Positions 37,788 through 49,564 are shown, numbered from the stretch's first letter. The stretch is 56,375 nucleotides of DNA from Rhodococcus yananensis (GCF_020515525.1 NZ_JAIYEP010000022.1:1-56375); one strand, 5' to 3'. The notes: a model not told the origin generated them from the sequence alone. Numbers and translations: made by a program.

Positions 37788-38684
37788 TCAGTTCAGCCGC
37801 AGTTCGGACGCGGCCCGCACCTGGTCGGAGCGGTGTTTGAGGACCACCCCCAAGGTGGTGCGCACGGCGGTGTCGTCGAGCGTGTCCATGCCGAGCGCGA
37901 GCAGTGTCCGACCCCAGTCGATCGTCTCCGCGACCGACGGCACCTTCTTGAGCTGCATGTCCCGCAGCACCCCCACCGTGCGCACGAGTTGGTCGGCGAG
38001 CGCGGACGGCAGCTCCGGCACGCGGCTCGCGAGGATGCGGCGTTCGAGGTCGGCGTCGGGGAAGTCCAGGTGCAGGAACAGGCACCGTCGTTTCAGTGCC
38101 TCGGAGAGCTCGCGGGTCGCGTTGGAGGTGAGGACCGCGAACGGTGCGCGGGTGGCGCGGATCGTGCCGAGTTCGGGCACGGTGACCGCGAAATCGCTGA
38201 GCACCTCGAGGAGAAGACCCTCGATCTCGACATCCGCCTTGTCCACCTCGTCGACGAGCAGCACCGTCGGGTCGTCGCGGCGGATCGCGGTGAGCAGCGG
38301 ACGCGGCAGGAGGAATTCCTCGGAGAAGACGTCCTCGCGGGTGGTGTCCCACGAGTCGCCCGCCGCGGCACTCGCCCCCGCCGCCTGGATCCGCAGGATC
38401 TGCTTGGCGTGGTTCCACTCGTACAGGGCCCGCGCTTCGTCGACGCCTTCGTAACACTGCAGGCGGACCAGTTCGGCACCGGCCGTCTGCGCCACCGCAC
38501 GCGCCAGTTCCGTCTTCCCGACCCCGGCCGGTCCCTCGATCAGCAGCGGCTTGCCGAGGCGGTCCGCCAGGAACACGGCGGTCGCGGTGGCCTTGTCGGC
38601 GAGGTAGCCGGTCTCGGCGAGACGGGCCACGACGTCGTCGACGTCCGCGAAGATCGGCGGGGTGGTCGGCAACGCACGATCCAC
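37788..38684 (-). CDS. MoxR family AAA+ ATPase
   Basis: A 298-residue AAA+ ATPase: Walker A GPAGVGKT at 51-58, Walker B VLLVDEVDKAD from 141, and sensor segment LTSNATRELSEALKRRCLF. MoxR ATPases remodel client proteins with a VWA partner, here the next gene. The pair lies between nadD and proA, probably as its own two-gene operon. The client is not evident. Confidence 0.9.
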   Translation of the reverse strand: MDRALPTTPPIFADVDDVVARLAETGYLADKATATAVFLADRLGKPLLIEGPAGVGKTELARAVAQTAGAELVRLQCYEGVDEARALYEWNHAKQILRIQAAGASAAAGDSWDTTREDVFSEEFLLPRPLLTAIRRDDPTVLLVDEVDKADVEIEGLLLEVLSDFAVTVPELGTIRATRAPFAVLTSNATRELSEALKRRCLFLHLDFPDADLERRILASRVPELPSALADQLVRTVGVLRDMQLKKVPSVAETIDWGRTLLALGMDTLDDTAVRTTLGVVLKHRSDQVRAASELRLN

Positions 38685-38729
38685 GCTCGGTCCTTTCGTC
38701 GTCGGGTGGGGCTACCCCACCCGGTCGGG

Positions 38730-40031
38730 TCAGGCGGGACGGGTGTGTCCGTCGCCCCAGACGATCCACTTGGTGGAGGTCAGTTCCGGCAGCCCCATCG
38801 GCCCCCGGGCGTGCAGCTTCTGTGTGGAGATGCCGATCTCGGCACCGAATCCGAACTGTTCCCCGTCCGTGAACGCGGTCGAGGCGTTCACCATCACCGC
38901 GGCCGCGTCGACACGCGCGGTGAACTCGCGGGCCGCCGCGAGATCCGCCGTGACGATGGCCTCGGTGTGTCCGGTGCCGTAGCGATCGATGTGTTCGACC
39001 GCCGCATTCAGGTCGTCGACGACGGCCAGCGCGACGTCGAGCGTCAGATACTCCTCGGCCCAATCCGACTCGGTGGCCGGGACGAGCCCGGGGAGGTCAC
39101 CGTGCACGGTGACGCTGTGTGTCTGGAGCACCTGCAGCAGGTGCGGCACCGCAGTGTCGGCGATCGCCTTGTCGACGAGGATCGTCTCGGCCGTGTTGCA
39201 CACGCTGGGTCGTCGGGTCTTCGCGTTGACGACGATCTTCTCGGCGGTCGCGAGGTCCGCCGCCGCGTGGACGTACACGTGGCAGTTGCCCACACCCGTC
39301 TCGATGGTGGGGACGGTCGCGTCGCGTACCACCGCCGAGATCAGCCCGGCGCCACCGCGCGGGATGACGACGTCGACGAGGCCCCGTGCCTGGATCAGAT
39401 GGGTCACCGATGACCGGTCGGCGCTGGGCAGCAGCTGCACGGCGTCCGTCGGCAGCCCCTGCTCGGCGAGCGCCCCGCGCAGCGCCTCGACGAGTGCCGC
39501 GTTGGAGTTCGCCGCCGACGACGAGCCGCGCAGCAGCGCTGCGTTGCCGGACTTCAACGCGAGACCGAACGCGTCGACCGTGACGTTGGGCCGGGCCTCG
39601 TACACCATGCCGACGACGCCGAGCGGCACCCTGAGCTGACGCAGTTCCAGGCCGTTCGGCAGGGTGGATCCGCGCACGACCTCTCCGATCGGGTCGGGCA
39701 GTCCTGCGACCTGACGCAGACCGGATGCGATGCCCTCGATGCGGTCCGTGGTCAACCGGAGCCGGTCGATCAGGGATTCGTCGGTGCCGGCGGCGCGCGC
39801 GGCCTCCACGTCCGCGTCGTTGGCCGCGAGGACGGCGTCGGTCGCCGCGAGGACCGCATCAGCGGCCGCGTGCAACGCGGCGTCCTTCTGCGCGGTGGTC
39901 AGCAGCGCCAACCGACGGGATGCGACGCGCGCGCGCCGCGCGGCGGCGTGCACCTCTGCGCGGGTGTCGGATGCGGCTCCGGCGCCGGTGGCGGCGCCGG
40001 TCTCGGTGGAGTCGGGGGTCACGGCGGTCAT
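38730..40031 (-). CDS. proA: gamma-glutamyl phosphate reductase
   Basis: A 433-residue aldehyde-dehydrogenase-fold enzyme with catalytic Cys278 in [10 protein letters not shown] and the NADP-binding [19 protein letters not shown] segment. It reduces gamma-glutamyl phosphate to the semialdehyde in proline synthesis; proB is not in the window. The first 25 residues are an Ala/Thr-rich extension. The ATG lies 6 bases after TAGGCT, a leaderless candidate. Confidence 0.96.
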   Translation of the reverse strand: MTAVTPDSTETGAATGAGAASDTRAEVHAAARRARVASRRLALLTTAQKDAALHAAADAVLAATDAVLAANDADVEAARAAGTDESLIDRLRLTTDRIEGIASGLRQVAGLPDPIGEVVRGSTLPNGLELRQLRVPLGVVGMVYEARPNVTVDAFGLALKSGNAALLRGSSSAANSNAALVEALRGALAEQGLPTDAVQLLPSADRSSVTHLIQARGLVDVVIPRGGAGLISAVVRDATVPTIETGVGNCHVYVHAAADLATAEKIVVNAKTRRPSVCNTAETILVDKAIADTAVPHLLQVLQTHSVTVHGDLPGLVPATESDWAEEYLTLDVALAVVDDLNAAVEHIDRYGTGHTEAIVTADLAAAREFTARVDAAAVMVNASTAFTDGEQFGFGAEIGISTQKLHARGPMGLPELTSTKWIVWGDGHTRPA

Positions 40032-40113
40032 TGCCCCAGCCTAGCCGGGGTGGCGGGTACACCGACAGGCAGCGGTCCGTGTCACGGTCCGGGGCCGGTT
40101 CCGGTGCGCGGGG

Positions 40114-41220
40114 TCAGCGCAGTCCGGTACCGCGCTGCAGCGCCGTCGCCACGAGAACCGAGACGAGTTCTCGGTAATCGATGCCGCTGGCCTCCCACAT
40201 CCGCGGGTACATCGAGATGGAGGTGAATCCGGGCATCGTGTTGATCTCGTTGATGACCGGTCCGTCGTCGGTGACGAAGAAGTCGACCCGGGACAGGCCC
40301 TGACAGTCCAGCGCCCGGAAGGCCCGCACGGCGAGTTCCCGGATCTCGTCGGCGACGTCGTCGTCGATCTTCGCCGGCACGTCGAACTCGCACACGTCGT
40401 CGAGATATTTGGTGTCGAAGTCGTAGAACGCCGTGTCGTCGCCCGGGGACTCCGGCATGCGGATCTCTGCGACGACGCTGGCGCGCACGTCGCCGTCGGG
40501 GAACTCGAGCACACCGCACTCGACCTCGCGGCCGATCACGGCGGATTCGACGATGACCTTCGGATCGTGCCGGCGGGCCTCGGTCACCGCGGCGTCGAAG
40601 GAAGCCCAGTCGGCGACGCGGCTGACACCGATCGACGACCCACCGCGGGCCGGTTTGACGAACACGGGCAGCCCGAGTTGCCGTCGCTGCTCGTCGGTGA
40701 CGGTGGCGACGCCGGGGCGGAGTACCACCTGGAATCCGACGGGCAGACCTTCGGCGGCGAGGAGCTTCTTGGTGAACTCCTTGTCCATGCCCGCGGCGCT
40801 GGCGAGCACACCCGGTCCGACGTACGGGATGCCGGCGAGCTCGAGGAGCCCCTGGATGGTCCCGTCCTCACCGTAGGCACCGTGGAGAACCGGGAAGACG
40901 ACGTCGACGGAGGCGAGGACCCTGCCGAACTCGCCCTCGTCGAGGGCCACGATGTCGCCGCTGCGGGTGGGATCCGCCGTGAGCACGAGCGCGGATCCGC
41001 TCGGGTCGACCGTGGGCAACTCGCGTCCCGCCCGGGCGAGGCGCTGGGGGTCGGTGTCGCCGAGGACCCACGAACCGTCGGGGGTGATCCCGATCGCCAC
41101 GACCTCGTATTCCTCCGGGTCGAGGTTGCTCAGGATGCTGCCTGCCGAGACGCAGGACACGGAATGCTCGTTGCTGCGGCCGCCGAAGACGACGGCCACC
41201 CGGGTGCGGGACTCACTCAC
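40114..41220 (-). CDS. ddl: D-alanine--D-alanine ligase
   Basis: A 368-residue ATP-grasp ligase ([71 protein letters not shown]). It makes the D-Ala-D-Ala dipeptide for peptidoglycan. GTG 41220 lies 7 bases after TACGGT, suggesting a leaderless transcript. It is downstream of gpsA on the same strand, 144 bases away, the order seen in mycobacteria. Confidence 0.96.
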   Translation of the reverse strand: MSESRTRVAVVFGGRSNEHSVSCVSAGSILSNLDPEEYEVVAIGITPDGSWVLGDTDPQRLARAGRELPTVDPSGSALVLTADPTRSGDIVALDEGEFGRVLASVDVVFPVLHGAYGEDGTIQGLLELAGIPYVGPGVLASAAGMDKEFTKKLLAAEGLPVGFQVVLRPGVATVTDEQRRQLGLPVFVKPARGGSSIGVSRVADWASFDAAVTEARRHDPKVIVESAVIGREVECGVLEFPDGDVRASVVAEIRMPESPGDDTAFYDFDTKYLDDVCEFDVPAKIDDDVADEIRELAVRAFRALDCQGLSRVDFFVTDDGPVINEINTMPGFTSISMYPRMWEASGIDYRELVSVLVATALQRGTGLR

Positions 41221-41364
41221 GGCACAAACCGTACCGGTACCGGTGGTGGCGGGCCCAGCCGGTTTCCCGCGGACCCGACTCACACGGGTCCGCGATCGCC
41301 GTGAGGCCGGGCCGGAGACCTCCCGACGAGGCACCCGCAGCCCGGCCACCGCCGACGGGGTCGG

Positions 41365-42363
41365 TCACTCCGGCTTGATCCGCCGTCCCAGCAACAAACC
41401 GATCGCGTCGGGCACCGACATGCCCTCGTGACACACGCGGTGCACCGCGTCGGTCAGCGGCATCTCCACGTCGTAGGCGGCGGCCAGGGCACGCACCGAC
41501 GTGCACGACTTGACACCCTCGGCGACCTGACCGTGTGTGGCCTCCTGGGCGCTCTGCAACGAGCCGCCGAGACCGAGCCGCTCACCGAAGGACCGGTTAC
41601 GCGAGAGCGGCGACGTGCACGTGGCGACGAGGTCACCGACACCGGCCAGGCCCGCGAGAGTGGCGGGTTTGGCGCCGAGCGCGGTTCCGAGCCGGATGAT
41701 CTCGGCCAGACCCCGCGTGATGATGGACGCGACCGTGTTCTCCCCCAACCCCACGCCCGACGCCATCCCGCACGCCAGCGCGATGACGTTCTTGCAGGCT
41801 CCCCCGATCTCGCACCCCACCACATCGGTGTTCGTGTACGGGCGGAAGTAGCCGGTGGCACAGGACTTCTGGATCTCCATGGCCCGGGCGGAGTCGGGGC
41901 ACGCGATCACGGTGGCCGCCGGCTGACCGGCGGCGATCTCCCGCGCCAGATTGGGCCCCGACAACACCGCGATGCGGTTCTGGTCCACCTCGGCCACCTG
42001 CGCGATCACCTGACTCATCCGCAGCAGGGTCCCGCTCTCGATGCCCTTCGCCAGGCTGAGCAGCGTCACACCCGGATCGATGTCGTCCCGCCACCGCGTC
42101 AGGTTGGTGCGCAGCGTCTGCGACGGGACGGCGAGCACCACGAAATCCGCGCCGTCGAGCGCGACCCTGTGATCGGTCGTCGCCGACAGGGTCTCGGGCA
42201 GTTGCACACCCGGCAGATAGTCGGGGTTCTCGTGGGTCTCGGTGATCGCCCGCGCCATCTCCTCGCGGCGCGCCCAGATCGTGACGTCCGTTCCCGCCTC
42301 TGCCAGTACCTTCGCGAAGGCCGTTCCCCACGAACCGGCCCCCAGCATCGCCGCTCTCGTCAC
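41365..42363 (-). CDS. gpsA: glycerol-3-phosphate dehydrogenase (NAD(P)+)
   Basis: A 332-residue GpsA: nucleotide-binding GAGSWGTAF at 8-16, [11 protein letters not shown], catalytic-region [19 protein letters not shown], and [15 protein letters not shown]. It reduces dihydroxyacetone phosphate to sn-glycerol-3-phosphate for phospholipids. GTG 42363 has AAGGGGGA 5 bases upstream. Divergent from fbiD. Confidence 0.96.
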   Translation of the reverse strand: MTRAAMLGAGSWGTAFAKVLAEAGTDVTIWARREEMARAITETHENPDYLPGVQLPETLSATTDHRVALDGADFVVLAVPSQTLRTNLTRWRDDIDPGVTLLSLAKGIESGTLLRMSQVIAQVAEVDQNRIAVLSGPNLAREIAAGQPAATVIACPDSARAMEIQKSCATGYFRPYTNTDVVGCEIGGACKNVIALACGMASGVGLGENTVASIITRGLAEIIRLGTALGAKPATLAGLAGVGDLVATCTSPLSRNRSFGERLGLGGSLQSAQEATHGQVAEGVKSCTSVRALAAAYDVEMPLTDAVHRVCHEGMSVPDAIGLLLGRRIKPE

Positions 42364-42528
42364 CGGCGTCCCCCTTCTCCGTACATCGTTTCGGTCCGTT
42401 CGTCCTGTCCCGTCTCCGCGCATCCCTCGGGTGCGCGTACTTCCCCAGTATCGCGCAGCGGCCCCGCTCGGACCTGCCGGCACCGTCGAGATGCCCTCGC
42501 GAGCCCGGTGCTGGCAGAATCGGCGCCC

Positions 42529-43200
42529 ATGACCGCGGTGCACGTGCTCGTCCCCGTCAAGGGACTCCGCCTGGCGAAGACGCGGCTCGCGCACGCCCTC
42601 GAACCCGATCTGCGCGGCGACCTGGTCGTCGCGATGCTCGTCGACACCCTCGCCGCGGTCGGGGGCGTCGACGGCGCGATACCGACCGTCGTGACGTCCG
42701 ATCCGGACGTCGCCGAGGTGGCGTCGGCGCACGGGGCACGGCTCCTCCCCGATCCGGCGGGCGCACCCGGCCCGGACGATCACGGGTCCGCCGCGCGGCT
42801 CAACGCGGCGCTCGGCGCCGCCGCGGCCACCGTCCGCGCCCGGGATCCCGGGACCGATCTGATCGCACTCCAGGCGGACCTTCCCGCGCTGCGTTCGACG
42901 GAGTTGGCGTCCGCGCTCGCCGAAGCGCGACGCGCAGGCCGCGCCATGGTGCCCGACCACGACGGCGACGGGACGACGGCCCTGTTGCACTGCACACCCG
43001 ATACACCGCTGCGACCGGCCTTCGGCCCGGGTTCGGCGGCACGGCACGCCGCATCGGGCGCTCTCGTGCTCACCGGCGACCGGCCGGGGCTGCGTCACGA
43101 TGTGGACACCGTCGACGATCTCGTGGCGGTCGCGCGGATCGGGGCGGGGGCCGCGACGTCGGCGATGCTCGCGCGGATCGGGTTCGTGTCGGCGTCGTGA
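42529..43200 (+). CDS. fbiD: phosphoenolpyruvate/2-phospho-L-lactate guanylyltransferase
   Basis: A 223-residue CofC/FbiD protein ([20 protein letters not shown] at the start, QADLPAL in the core). It activates phosphoenolpyruvate (or 2-phospholactate) with GTP as an early step of coenzyme F420 synthesis. A PPOX-type protein encoded at 50379 could use F420. The ATG lies 8 bases after CAGAAT, a leaderless candidate. Order gpsA-fbiD-ppk1-mutT1 as in mycobacteria. Confidence 0.92.
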   Translation: MTAVHVLVPVKGLRLAKTRLAHALEPDLRGDLVVAMLVDTLAAVGGVDGAIPTVVTSDPDVAEVASAHGARLLPDPAGAPGPDDHGSAARLNAALGAAAATVRARDPGTDLIALQADLPALRSTELASALAEARRAGRAMVPDHDGDGTTALLHCTPDTPLRPAFGPGSAARHAASGALVLTGDRPGLRHDVDTVDDLVAVARIGAGAATSAMLARIGFVSAS

Positions 43201-43254
43201 TCGCCACGGCACCGACAGGCCGCGGACCGTGATGGACCCTGCAACAATGGGGCG

Positions 43255-45447
43255 GTGACCCACGGCGACACCACCGACGCGCGCGTCGGATCCGATCAGT
43301 CAGGACCGTCCCCCACTGTGCTGCGACGTGGCCGCACCCCCGCGGCGCCGGCCGCTCCTCCCGCCGCGTCGGGTTCGTTCGAGCCCCGAGCGGACGGTCT
43401 ACCCGTCGACCGGTATCTGAACCGGGAGTTGAGCTGGCTCGAGTTCAACGCGCGCGTGCTGGCCCTCGCCGAGGACACGTCCATTCCCCTGCTCGAACGC
43501 GCGAAGTTCCTGGCGATCTTCGCGTCGAATCTCGACGAGTTCTACATGGTGCGGGTCGCGGGGCTCAAGCGGCGCGCGGAGACCGGATTGTCGGTGCGGT
43601 CCGCCGACGGGCTGTCGCCGCGGGCGCAGCTGGCGTTGATCGCCTCGAGCACGCAGGAACTCGCCGGGCGTCACGCCCAGGTCTTCCTCGACTCGGTGAT
43701 CCCGGCGCTCGCCGACGAGGGCATCTCGATCATCCGCTGGGCCGATCTCACCGAGGACGAGCACACCGATCTGACACGGTATTTCGCGGAGCAGATCTTC
43801 CCTGTCCTCACGCCTCTCGCCGTGGATCCCGCCCACCCGTTCCCGTACATCAGCGGATTGAGCCTCAATCTTGCTGTGACCGTGAAGGACTCCAATTCGT
43901 CCGGCGAGCATTTCGCTCGGGTCAAGGTCCCCGACAACGTCGACCGGTACGTGCGTGTCGAGCGCGGGGCCTCCACGTCGGGCATCCCGGCGTTCCTTCC
44001 GCTCGAGGAGCTCATCGCCGCTCACCTCGACGTGCTGTTCCCCGGCATGGTCGTCGTCGAGCATCACGCGTTCCGCGTCACCCGCAACGCCGACTTCGAT
44101 GTCGAGGAGGACCGCGACGAGGACCTCCTGCAGGCCCTCGAACGTGAACTGGCGCGACGCCGGTTCGGATCTCCGGTGCGCCTCGAGGTGTCCGACGACA
44201 TGACCGAGCACATGCTCGAACTGCTGTTGCGTGAGCTCGACGTCGATCCCGCCGACGTCGTGCAGCTGCCCGGGCTGCTCGACCTGTCGAGCCTGTGGCA
44301 GATCCACTCGGTGGAACGCCCCGACCTCAAGGACATCCCGTTCGTGCCGGCGACCCATCCGGCGTTCGGCGAACGGGAGACCCCGAAGAGCGTCTTCTCC
44401 GCCCTCCGCGAGAGCGATGTGCTCGTCCATCACCCGTACGAGTCGTTCTCGACGAGCGTGCAGCGGTTCATCGAGCAGGCCGCGGCGGACGATCAGGTGC
44501 TGGCGATCAAGCAGACCCTCTATCGCACGTCCGGTGATTCGCCCATCGTCAACGCCCTGATCGCCGCCGCCGAGGCCGGTAAACAGGTGGTGGCGCTCGT
44601 CGAGATCAAAGCCCGCTTCGACGAGCAGGCGAACATCAAGTGGGCGCGCGAACTCGAACAGGCCGGCGTCCACGTCGTCTACGGGCTCGTCGGACTCAAG
44701 ACCCATTGCAAGACCGCGCTGGTCGTGCGACGTGAAGGTTCGACGATCCGGCGGTACTGCCACATCGGGACCGGAAACTACAATCCGAAGACGGCCCGCC
44801 TGTACGAGGACGTCGGCCTGCTGACGTGCTCACCGGAGATCGGCGCGGACCTGACGGATCTGTTCAACACCCTCACCGGGTATTCCCGGAAGGCCCACTA
44901 CCGCAACCTGCTGGTGGCTCCGCACGGGGTCCGCAAGGGCATCATCGAGCGCATCGACCGCGAGATCGAGCACCACGAGAGCGGTAAGCCCACCGGGATC
45001 CGGCTCAAGGCCAACGCGCTCGTCGACGAGCAGGTGATCGACGCGCTCTACCGCGCGTCCCGCGCCGGTGTCCCGGTCGAGGTCGTCGTCCGCGGCATCT
45101 GTTCGCTCCGACCCGGTGTCCCCGGTCTGAGCGAGACCATCACGGTGCGCTCGATACTCGGCCGATTCCTGGAGCACTCCCGCATCCTCCACTTCCGCGG
45201 AGGGAACGAGTTCTGGATCGGCAGCGCCGACATGATGCACCGCAACCTCGACCGTCGTGTCGAGGTCATGGTGCAGGTGAAAGACCCCACACTGTGCGTG
45301 CAACTGGCCGGAATCTTCGATTCCGCGCTGGATCCGGCGACCCGCTGCTGGACCCTCGAGGCGGACGGCACCTGGACGGCCTCACCGGCACCGGGGGCGG
45401 TGGCCCGCGACCACCAGGTCGAGTTGATGCGCAGCCGCACATCGTGA
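43255..45447 (+). CDS. ppk1: polyphosphate kinase 1
   Basis: A 730-residue PPK1. The N-terminal [22 protein letters not shown] begins the first domain. The two phospholipase-D-like domains include GLKTHCK, which carries the autophosphorylated His, and [20 protein letters not shown]. It polymerises the gamma-phosphate of ATP into polyphosphate. About 45 N-terminal residues are a disordered Pro/Ala-rich extension. The GTG start lies 54 bases after fbiD. Confidence 0.97.
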   Translation: MTHGDTTDARVGSDQSGPSPTVLRRGRTPAAPAAPPAASGSFEPRADGLPVDRYLNRELSWLEFNARVLALAEDTSIPLLERAKFLAIFASNLDEFYMVRVAGLKRRAETGLSVRSADGLSPRAQLALIASSTQELAGRHAQVFLDSVIPALADEGISIIRWADLTEDEHTDLTRYFAEQIFPVLTPLAVDPAHPFPYISGLSLNLAVTVKDSNSSGEHFARVKVPDNVDRYVRVERGASTSGIPAFLPLEELIAAHLDVLFPGMVVVEHHAFRVTRNADFDVEEDRDEDLLQALERELARRRFGSPVRLEVSDDMTEHMLELLLRELDVDPADVVQLPGLLDLSSLWQIHSVERPDLKDIPFVPATHPAFGERETPKSVFSALRESDVLVHHPYESFSTSVQRFIEQAAADDQVLAIKQTLYRTSGDSPIVNALIAAAEAGKQVVALVEIKARFDEQANIKWARELEQAGVHVVYGLVGLKTHCKTALVVRREGSTIRRYCHIGTGNYNPKTARLYEDVGLLTCSPEIGADLTDLFNTLTGYSRKAHYRNLLVAPHGVRKGIIERIDREIEHHESGKPTGIRLKANALVDEQVIDALYRASRAGVPVEVVVRGICSLRPGVPGLSETITVRSILGRFLEHSRILHFRGGNEFWIGSADMMHRNLDRRVEVMVQVKDPTLCVQLAGIFDSALDPATRCWTLEADGTWTASPAPGAVARDHQVELMRSRTS

Positions 45448-45495
45448 CGCGGGTCCTTGCAGTGCAATGCACAATGCTGTGACACGGGAGGCCCT

Positions 45496-46437
45496 GTGGG
45501 TGAGAGCGTGAACACCACCACCGACAATTCCATGCGAGCCAACATCTTCGCGGCCGGTGCCGTGTTGTGGCGCCCCGTCGGCGGCACCGACGACATCGAG
45601 ATCGCCGTCGTGCACCGACCCCGGTACGACGACTGGTCGATGCCCAAGGGCAAACTCGACCCGGGCGAGACCGCCGTCGCGGCGGCGGTGCGCGAAATCG
45701 AGGAGGAAACGGGATTCGCGTCGACACTCGGCCGCTATCTCGGGAAGGTCACCTATCCGGTGGTGGGTCACCGCAAGCTCAAGCGGGTCGACTACTGGTC
45801 GGCCCGATGCGGTGACGGACGGTTCGTGCCGAACCACGAGGTCGACGAACTTCGTTGGCTTCGGCCGCGGGACGCGTTCGCGCAGTTGTCGTATCCGATG
45901 GACTGCACGGTGCTCCGCCGATTCCTCGCGCAGCCCGCCGACACCGACACCGTGCTGATCGTCCGGCATGCCAAGGCCGGAAGCCGGAAGAAGTACCGCG
46001 GTGACGATGCCGACCGCCCACTCGACCCGAAAGGTCGGGAGCAGGCGGACGCGCTCGTCGCCCAGCTGGGAGCGTTCGGCGCGGACACGGTCGTCTCCGC
46101 CGATCGTGTGCGCTGCATCCGCACCGTCGAACCCTTCGCGCAGAGCCGCGGAATCACCGTCGACGTCGATCCGGCGCTGTCGGAGGAGGCGTTCGCCGCC
46201 GACCCCGACCGGACACGCGCCCGAATCCTCGAGATCGCGAAGGCCGACGGCACACCGGCCGTCAGCAGCCAGGGAAAGGTGATTCCCGATCTGATCCGCT
46301 GGTGGGCCGACCGGGACGGCGTGCGGCTTCCTGCCGCGCGCAACAGGAAAGCGAGTATGTGGGTGCTGTCACTGCGCGACGGTCGGCTCGTCGCCGCCGA
46401 TCACATCGACAGTCCACTCCCCGCCTCGAGGCCCTGA
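45496..46437 (+). CDS. mutT1: MutT1-like Nudix/histidine phosphatase fusion
   Basis: A 313-residue two-domain enzyme. A Nudix domain with its box at 52-73 (starting GKLDPGETA, ending EIEEETG) is followed from about 152 by a histidine phosphatase domain (LIVRHAKAG, His158). Mycobacterial MutT1 hydrolyses 8-oxo-dGTP and diadenosine polyphosphates, preventing mutation. GTG 45496 is 4 bases after GGGAGG; an earlier in-frame ATG at 45457 has no such site. Located between ppk1 and hup as in M. tuberculosis. Confidence 0.92.
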   Translation: MGESVNTTTDNSMRANIFAAGAVLWRPVGGTDDIEIAVVHRPRYDDWSMPKGKLDPGETAVAAAVREIEEETGFASTLGRYLGKVTYPVVGHRKLKRVDYWSARCGDGRFVPNHEVDELRWLRPRDAFAQLSYPMDCTVLRRFLAQPADTDTVLIVRHAKAGSRKKYRGDDADRPLDPKGREQADALVAQLGAFGADTVVSADRVRCIRTVEPFAQSRGITVDVDPALSEEAFAADPDRTRARILEIAKADGTPAVSSQGKVIPDLIRWWADRDGVRLPAARNRKASMWVLSLRDGRLVAADHIDSPLPASRP

Positions 46438-46502
46438 GCCCGGGACAGCCGGTCCCGTTCCCGCTCGTCCCGAGGCGTCGGGGACATCCGGGTGACGACC
46501 CC

Positions 46503-46541
46503 GCCCGTTCCGCATCGGCTCGACGCACATGCGGAACGGGC
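46503..46541. terminator. bidirectional terminator between mutT1 and hup
   Basis: A 13-bp perfect stem GCCCGTTCCGCAT/ATGCGGAACGGGC with a 13-base loop, in the convergent gap between two 3' ends. Confidence 0.7.
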
Positions 46542-46562
46542 CGGGTGATGGCGCAGTGCGAC

Positions 46563-47264
46563 CTACTTCTTCGCGGTCCGCCGGGCCGGAGCCTTCTTCG
46601 CTGCGGTCTTCTTCGCCGCGGTGGTCTTGGCTGCGGTCTTCTTCGCCGCAGTCGTCTTGGCTGCGGTCTTCTTGGCCGCCGTGGTCTTCTTGGCCGCGGT
46701 GGTGGTCTTCTTCGCCGCCGTGGTCTTCTTCGCTGCGGCGGTGGTCTTCTTCGCCGCCGTGGTCTTCTTCGCTGCGGCGGTGGTCTTCTTCGCCGCCGTG
46801 GTCTTCTTCGCTGCGGCGGTGGTCTTCTTCGCCGCCGTGGTCTTCTTCGCTGCGGCGGTGGTCTTCTTCGCCGCCGCCGTCTTCTTAGCCGCCGCCGTCT
46901 TCTTGGCCGCGGACTTCTTCGCGGCGGTCTTCTTCGCGGCGGCTGCGGCACCGCGCTTGACGGCAGGGCCGGTCGCGGGCAGCTTCTGCGTGCCGGCGAT
47001 CACTGCCTTGAACTGAGCGCCGGGGCGGAACGCGGGAACCGACGTCGGCTTGACCTTGACGGTCTCGCCGGTGCGCGGGTTGCGCGCGACTCGGGCAGCG
47101 CGCCGACGCTGTTCGAAGACACCGAATCCGGTGATCGTGACACTGTTGCCCGCGTGCACGGCACGCACGATCGCGTCGACGATGTGCTCGACAGCAGCCG
47201 TCGCCGTACGCCGATCCGAACCGAGCTTCTCGGTCAGAACGTCGATCAATTCTGCTTTGTTCAT
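46563..47264 (-). CDS. hup: histone-like DNA-binding protein HU with Lys/Ala tail
   Basis: A 233-residue nucleoid protein. Residues 1-90 are a normal HU fold ([38 protein letters not shown]). Residues from about 105 are a eukaryotic-H1-like tail of KKTTAA and KKTAA units, about 130 residues, as in mycobacterial HupB. The tail binds and compacts DNA and may be acetylated. Within it the DNA has four perfect 39-bp repeats. ATG 47264 has GGAGG upstream. Confidence 0.95.
   Translation of the reverse strand: MNKAELIDVLTEKLGSDRRTATAAVEHIVDAIVRAVHAGNSVTITGFGVFEQRRRAARVARNPRTGETVKVKPTSVPAFRPGAQFKAVIAGTQKLPATGPAVKRGAAAAAKKTAAKKSAAKKTAAAKKTAAAKKTTAAAKKTTAAKKTTAAAKKTTAAKKTTAAAKKTTAAKKTTAAAKKTTAAKKTTTAAKKTTAAKKTAAKTTAAKKTAAKTTAAKKTAAKKAPARRTAKK
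46702..46857 (-). repeat. four perfect 39-bp tandem repeats in hup
   Basis: Units at 46702-46740, 46741-46779, 46780-46818 and 46819-46857 are identical. Each encodes a 13-residue step of the tail ([13 protein letters not shown] pattern). Degenerate copies flank both sides. The identity suggests recent expansion or slippage and a length-variable locus. Confidence 0.9.
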
Positions 47265-47373
47265 TGAAATCCTCCGCACATCACGGTCCACCGTCAGACC
47301 GTCTCGAGTCCACGGTAAACCCGCAAACGGGCAAGAGTCTATGTGCCACGCCAATTCTCATGCAACTAACAGG

Positions 47374-47411
47374 TCGGGCCCGCATCGGATGTCACATCCG
47401 TGCGGGCCCGA
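47374..47411 (-). terminator. terminator after leuD
   Basis: An 11-bp outer stem (TCGGGCCCGCA/TGCGGGCCCGA) with an inner GGATGT/ACATCC stem. It starts 24 bases after the leuD stop and is followed on the minus strand by a T-containing stretch. Confidence 0.75.
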
Positions 47412-47434
47412 ACAGTCCGATTCGACAGGGATTC

Positions 47435-48031
47435 TCAGGGTGCCGGCAGAGTCTTCGGCTTCCAGTCCGGACGCGACTTCTCGTACTCGGAAATCGCTTC
47501 TACCTGGCGCAATGTCAATCCGATGTCGTCGAGACCCTCGAGCAGGCGCCACCGCGTGTAGTCGTCAATGGCGAACGGCACCACGGTCGTTCCGGCGGTG
47601 ACCGTCCGATTGTTCAGATCGACTTCGAGTTCCAGCCCGGGCTGCTGCTCGATGAGCTTCCACAGCAGTTCGACGTCGTCCTGCGAGACCTGAGCGGCGA
47701 GCAGACCTGCCTTACCGGCGTTGCCGCGGAAGATGTCGGCGAACCGCGACGAGATCACGACCCGGAACCCGTAATCCGACAGGGCCCACACGGCGTGCTC
47801 CCGCGACGAGCCGGTTCCGAAGTCCGGGCCGGCGACGAGTACCGAACCCCGGTCGAACGGTGCGGTGTTGAGCACGAACGAGGGGTCGGTGCGCCACGCC
47901 GCGAAAAGTCCGTCCTCGAAACCACTCCGCGTGACGCGCTTGAGGTAGACGGCGGGAATGATCTGGTCGGTGTCGACGTTGGATCGGCGCAGCGGGACGC
48001 CGATGCCCTTGTGGGTGGTGAAGGCTTTCAT
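47435..48031 (-). CDS. leuD: 3-isopropylmalate dehydratase small subunit
   Basis: A 198-residue LeuD ([33 protein letters not shown]). With LeuC it isomerises 2- to 3-isopropylmalate in leucine synthesis. It lies 27 bases after leuC on the same strand. Confidence 0.96.
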   Translation of the reverse strand: MKAFTTHKGIGVPLRRSNVDTDQIIPAVYLKRVTRSGFEDGLFAAWRTDPSFVLNTAPFDRGSVLVAGPDFGTGSSREHAVWALSDYGFRVVISSRFADIFRGNAGKAGLLAAQVSQDDVELLWKLIEQQPGLELEVDLNNRTVTAGTTVVPFAIDDYTRWRLLEGLDDIGLTLRQVEAISEYEKSRPDWKPKTLPAP

Positions 48032-48058
48032 GGAATCTCTCTCCTCGGGTCCCGTGTG

Positions 48059-49477
48059 CTAAACCAGGTCGGCCGGCGCCGACAGAGTGCCTCGGACGGC
48101 CGTCGCCGCGGCCACTGCGGGCGACACCAGGTGGGTCCGTCCCCCCTTGCCCTGCCGACCCTCGAAGTTGCGATTCGACGTCGACGCCGACCGTTCGCCC
48201 GGCGCAAGCTGATCCGGGTTCATTCCCAGGCACATCGAACACCCGGCCTGACGCCACTCGGCACCGGCCGCGGTGAATATCTCTCCGAGACCTTCGGACT
48301 CGGCCTGGGCACGAACACGCATCGAACCGGGAACGACGAGCATGCGCACGCCGTCGGCGACCTTGCGCCCCTTCAACACATCGGCGACGGCACGAAGATC
48401 CTCGATGCGGCCGTTGGTGCACGAGCCGACGAAGACGGTATCCACCTTGACCTCGCGCAGCGGCATCCCGGGCTCGAGATCCATGTAGCGCAACGCCTTC
48501 TCCGCGGCCTGACGCTCGGTCTCGTCCGCGATCTCCGCCGGTACGGGGACACGATCACCGAGCGGTGCACCCTGACCGGGATTCGTCCCCCACGTCACGA
48601 AAGGCGTGAGCGCGCTGCCGTCGATGTGGACCTCGGCGTCGAACACCGCGTCGTCGTCGGTCTTCAGCTGCTCCCACGCGACGACGGCGGCGTCCCAGTC
48701 GGCGCCCTGTGGGGCGTGCGGGCGGCCCTTGACGAATTCGTAGGTGATCTCGTCGGGGGCGATCATCCCCGCGCGGGCACCCGCCTCGATCGACATGTTG
48801 CAGATGGTCATCCGCGCTTCCATCGACAGCTTGCGGATGGCTTCGCCGCGGTATTCGAGGACGTACCCCTGCCCGCCACCGGTACCGATCTTCGCGATGA
48901 TCGCGAGGATGAGATCCTTGCTCGTCACTCCGGGCTGCAGCTCACCGTCCACGGTGATCGCCATCGTCTTGAAGGGTCGCAACGACAGCGTCTGCGTCGC
49001 CATGACGTGTTCGACTTCACTGGTGCCGATTCCCATTGCGAGAGCGCCGAACGCGCCGTGCGTCGAGGTGTGACTGTCGCCGCACACCACGGTCATGCCG
49101 GGTTGTGTGAGTCCCAGCTGCGGGCCGACGACGTGGACGATCCCCTGATCGAGATCGCCCATCGGGTGCAGTCGGACACCGAATTCCTCACAGTTGCGCC
49201 GGAGGGTCTCGACCTGCGTGCGCGACACCGGATCCGCGATCGGTTCGTCGATGTCGACCGTCGGCACGTTGTGGTCCTCGGTCGCGATGGTGAGATCGGG
49301 GCGACGCAGGGGCCGCCCGGCCAGCCGCAGGCCGTCGAACGCCTGCGGGCTGGTCACCTCGTGTACGAGATGCAGATCGATGTAGATCAGGTCGGGCCGA
49401 CGCCCTGCACCCTCACCTTCACCGCGCACGACCACGTGCTGATCCCACACCTTCTCCGCCAGAGTTTTTCCAGCCAT
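48059..49477 (-). CDS. leuC: 3-isopropylmalate dehydratase large subunit
   Basis: A 472-residue aconitase-family subunit. The [4Fe-4S] ligands are in VGSCTNGR and in [28 protein letters not shown] is the active-site segment. ATG 49477 (second of two consecutive ATGs) has AGGTGGAG upstream. Divergent from an IclR regulator; a CATAAT -10 candidate on the minus strand at 49578-49583 gives a leader of about 95 bases. Confidence 0.96.
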   Translation of the reverse strand: MAGKTLAEKVWDQHVVVRGEGEGAGRRPDLIYIDLHLVHEVTSPQAFDGLRLAGRPLRRPDLTIATEDHNVPTVDIDEPIADPVSRTQVETLRRNCEEFGVRLHPMGDLDQGIVHVVGPQLGLTQPGMTVVCGDSHTSTHGAFGALAMGIGTSEVEHVMATQTLSLRPFKTMAITVDGELQPGVTSKDLILAIIAKIGTGGGQGYVLEYRGEAIRKLSMEARMTICNMSIEAGARAGMIAPDEITYEFVKGRPHAPQGADWDAAVVAWEQLKTDDDAVFDAEVHIDGSALTPFVTWGTNPGQGAPLGDRVPVPAEIADETERQAAEKALRYMDLEPGMPLREVKVDTVFVGSCTNGRIEDLRAVADVLKGRKVADGVRMLVVPGSMRVRAQAESEGLGEIFTAAGAEWRQAGCSMCLGMNPDQLAPGERSASTSNRNFEGRQGKGGRTHLVSPAVAAATAVRGTLSAPADLV

Positions 49478-49564
49478 CATCTCCACCTGTCGTCCGTGAC
49501 GAACGCGGCCCCGGATCGGGGGCTGTCCGGTCCGCGTCTGGTGTCGTCCCCGATTCGCCCAATG

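Noticed and set aside
45460-45485. TTGCAGTGCAA palindrome before mutT1 as a third TetR operator
   Set aside because: The arm sequence and spacing differ from TTGCACA-N4-TGTGCAA; only the TTGCA part is shared.
46702-46857. Tandem repeats considered as a CRISPR array
   Set aside because: No spacers: units are contiguous, in frame and encode the HU tail.
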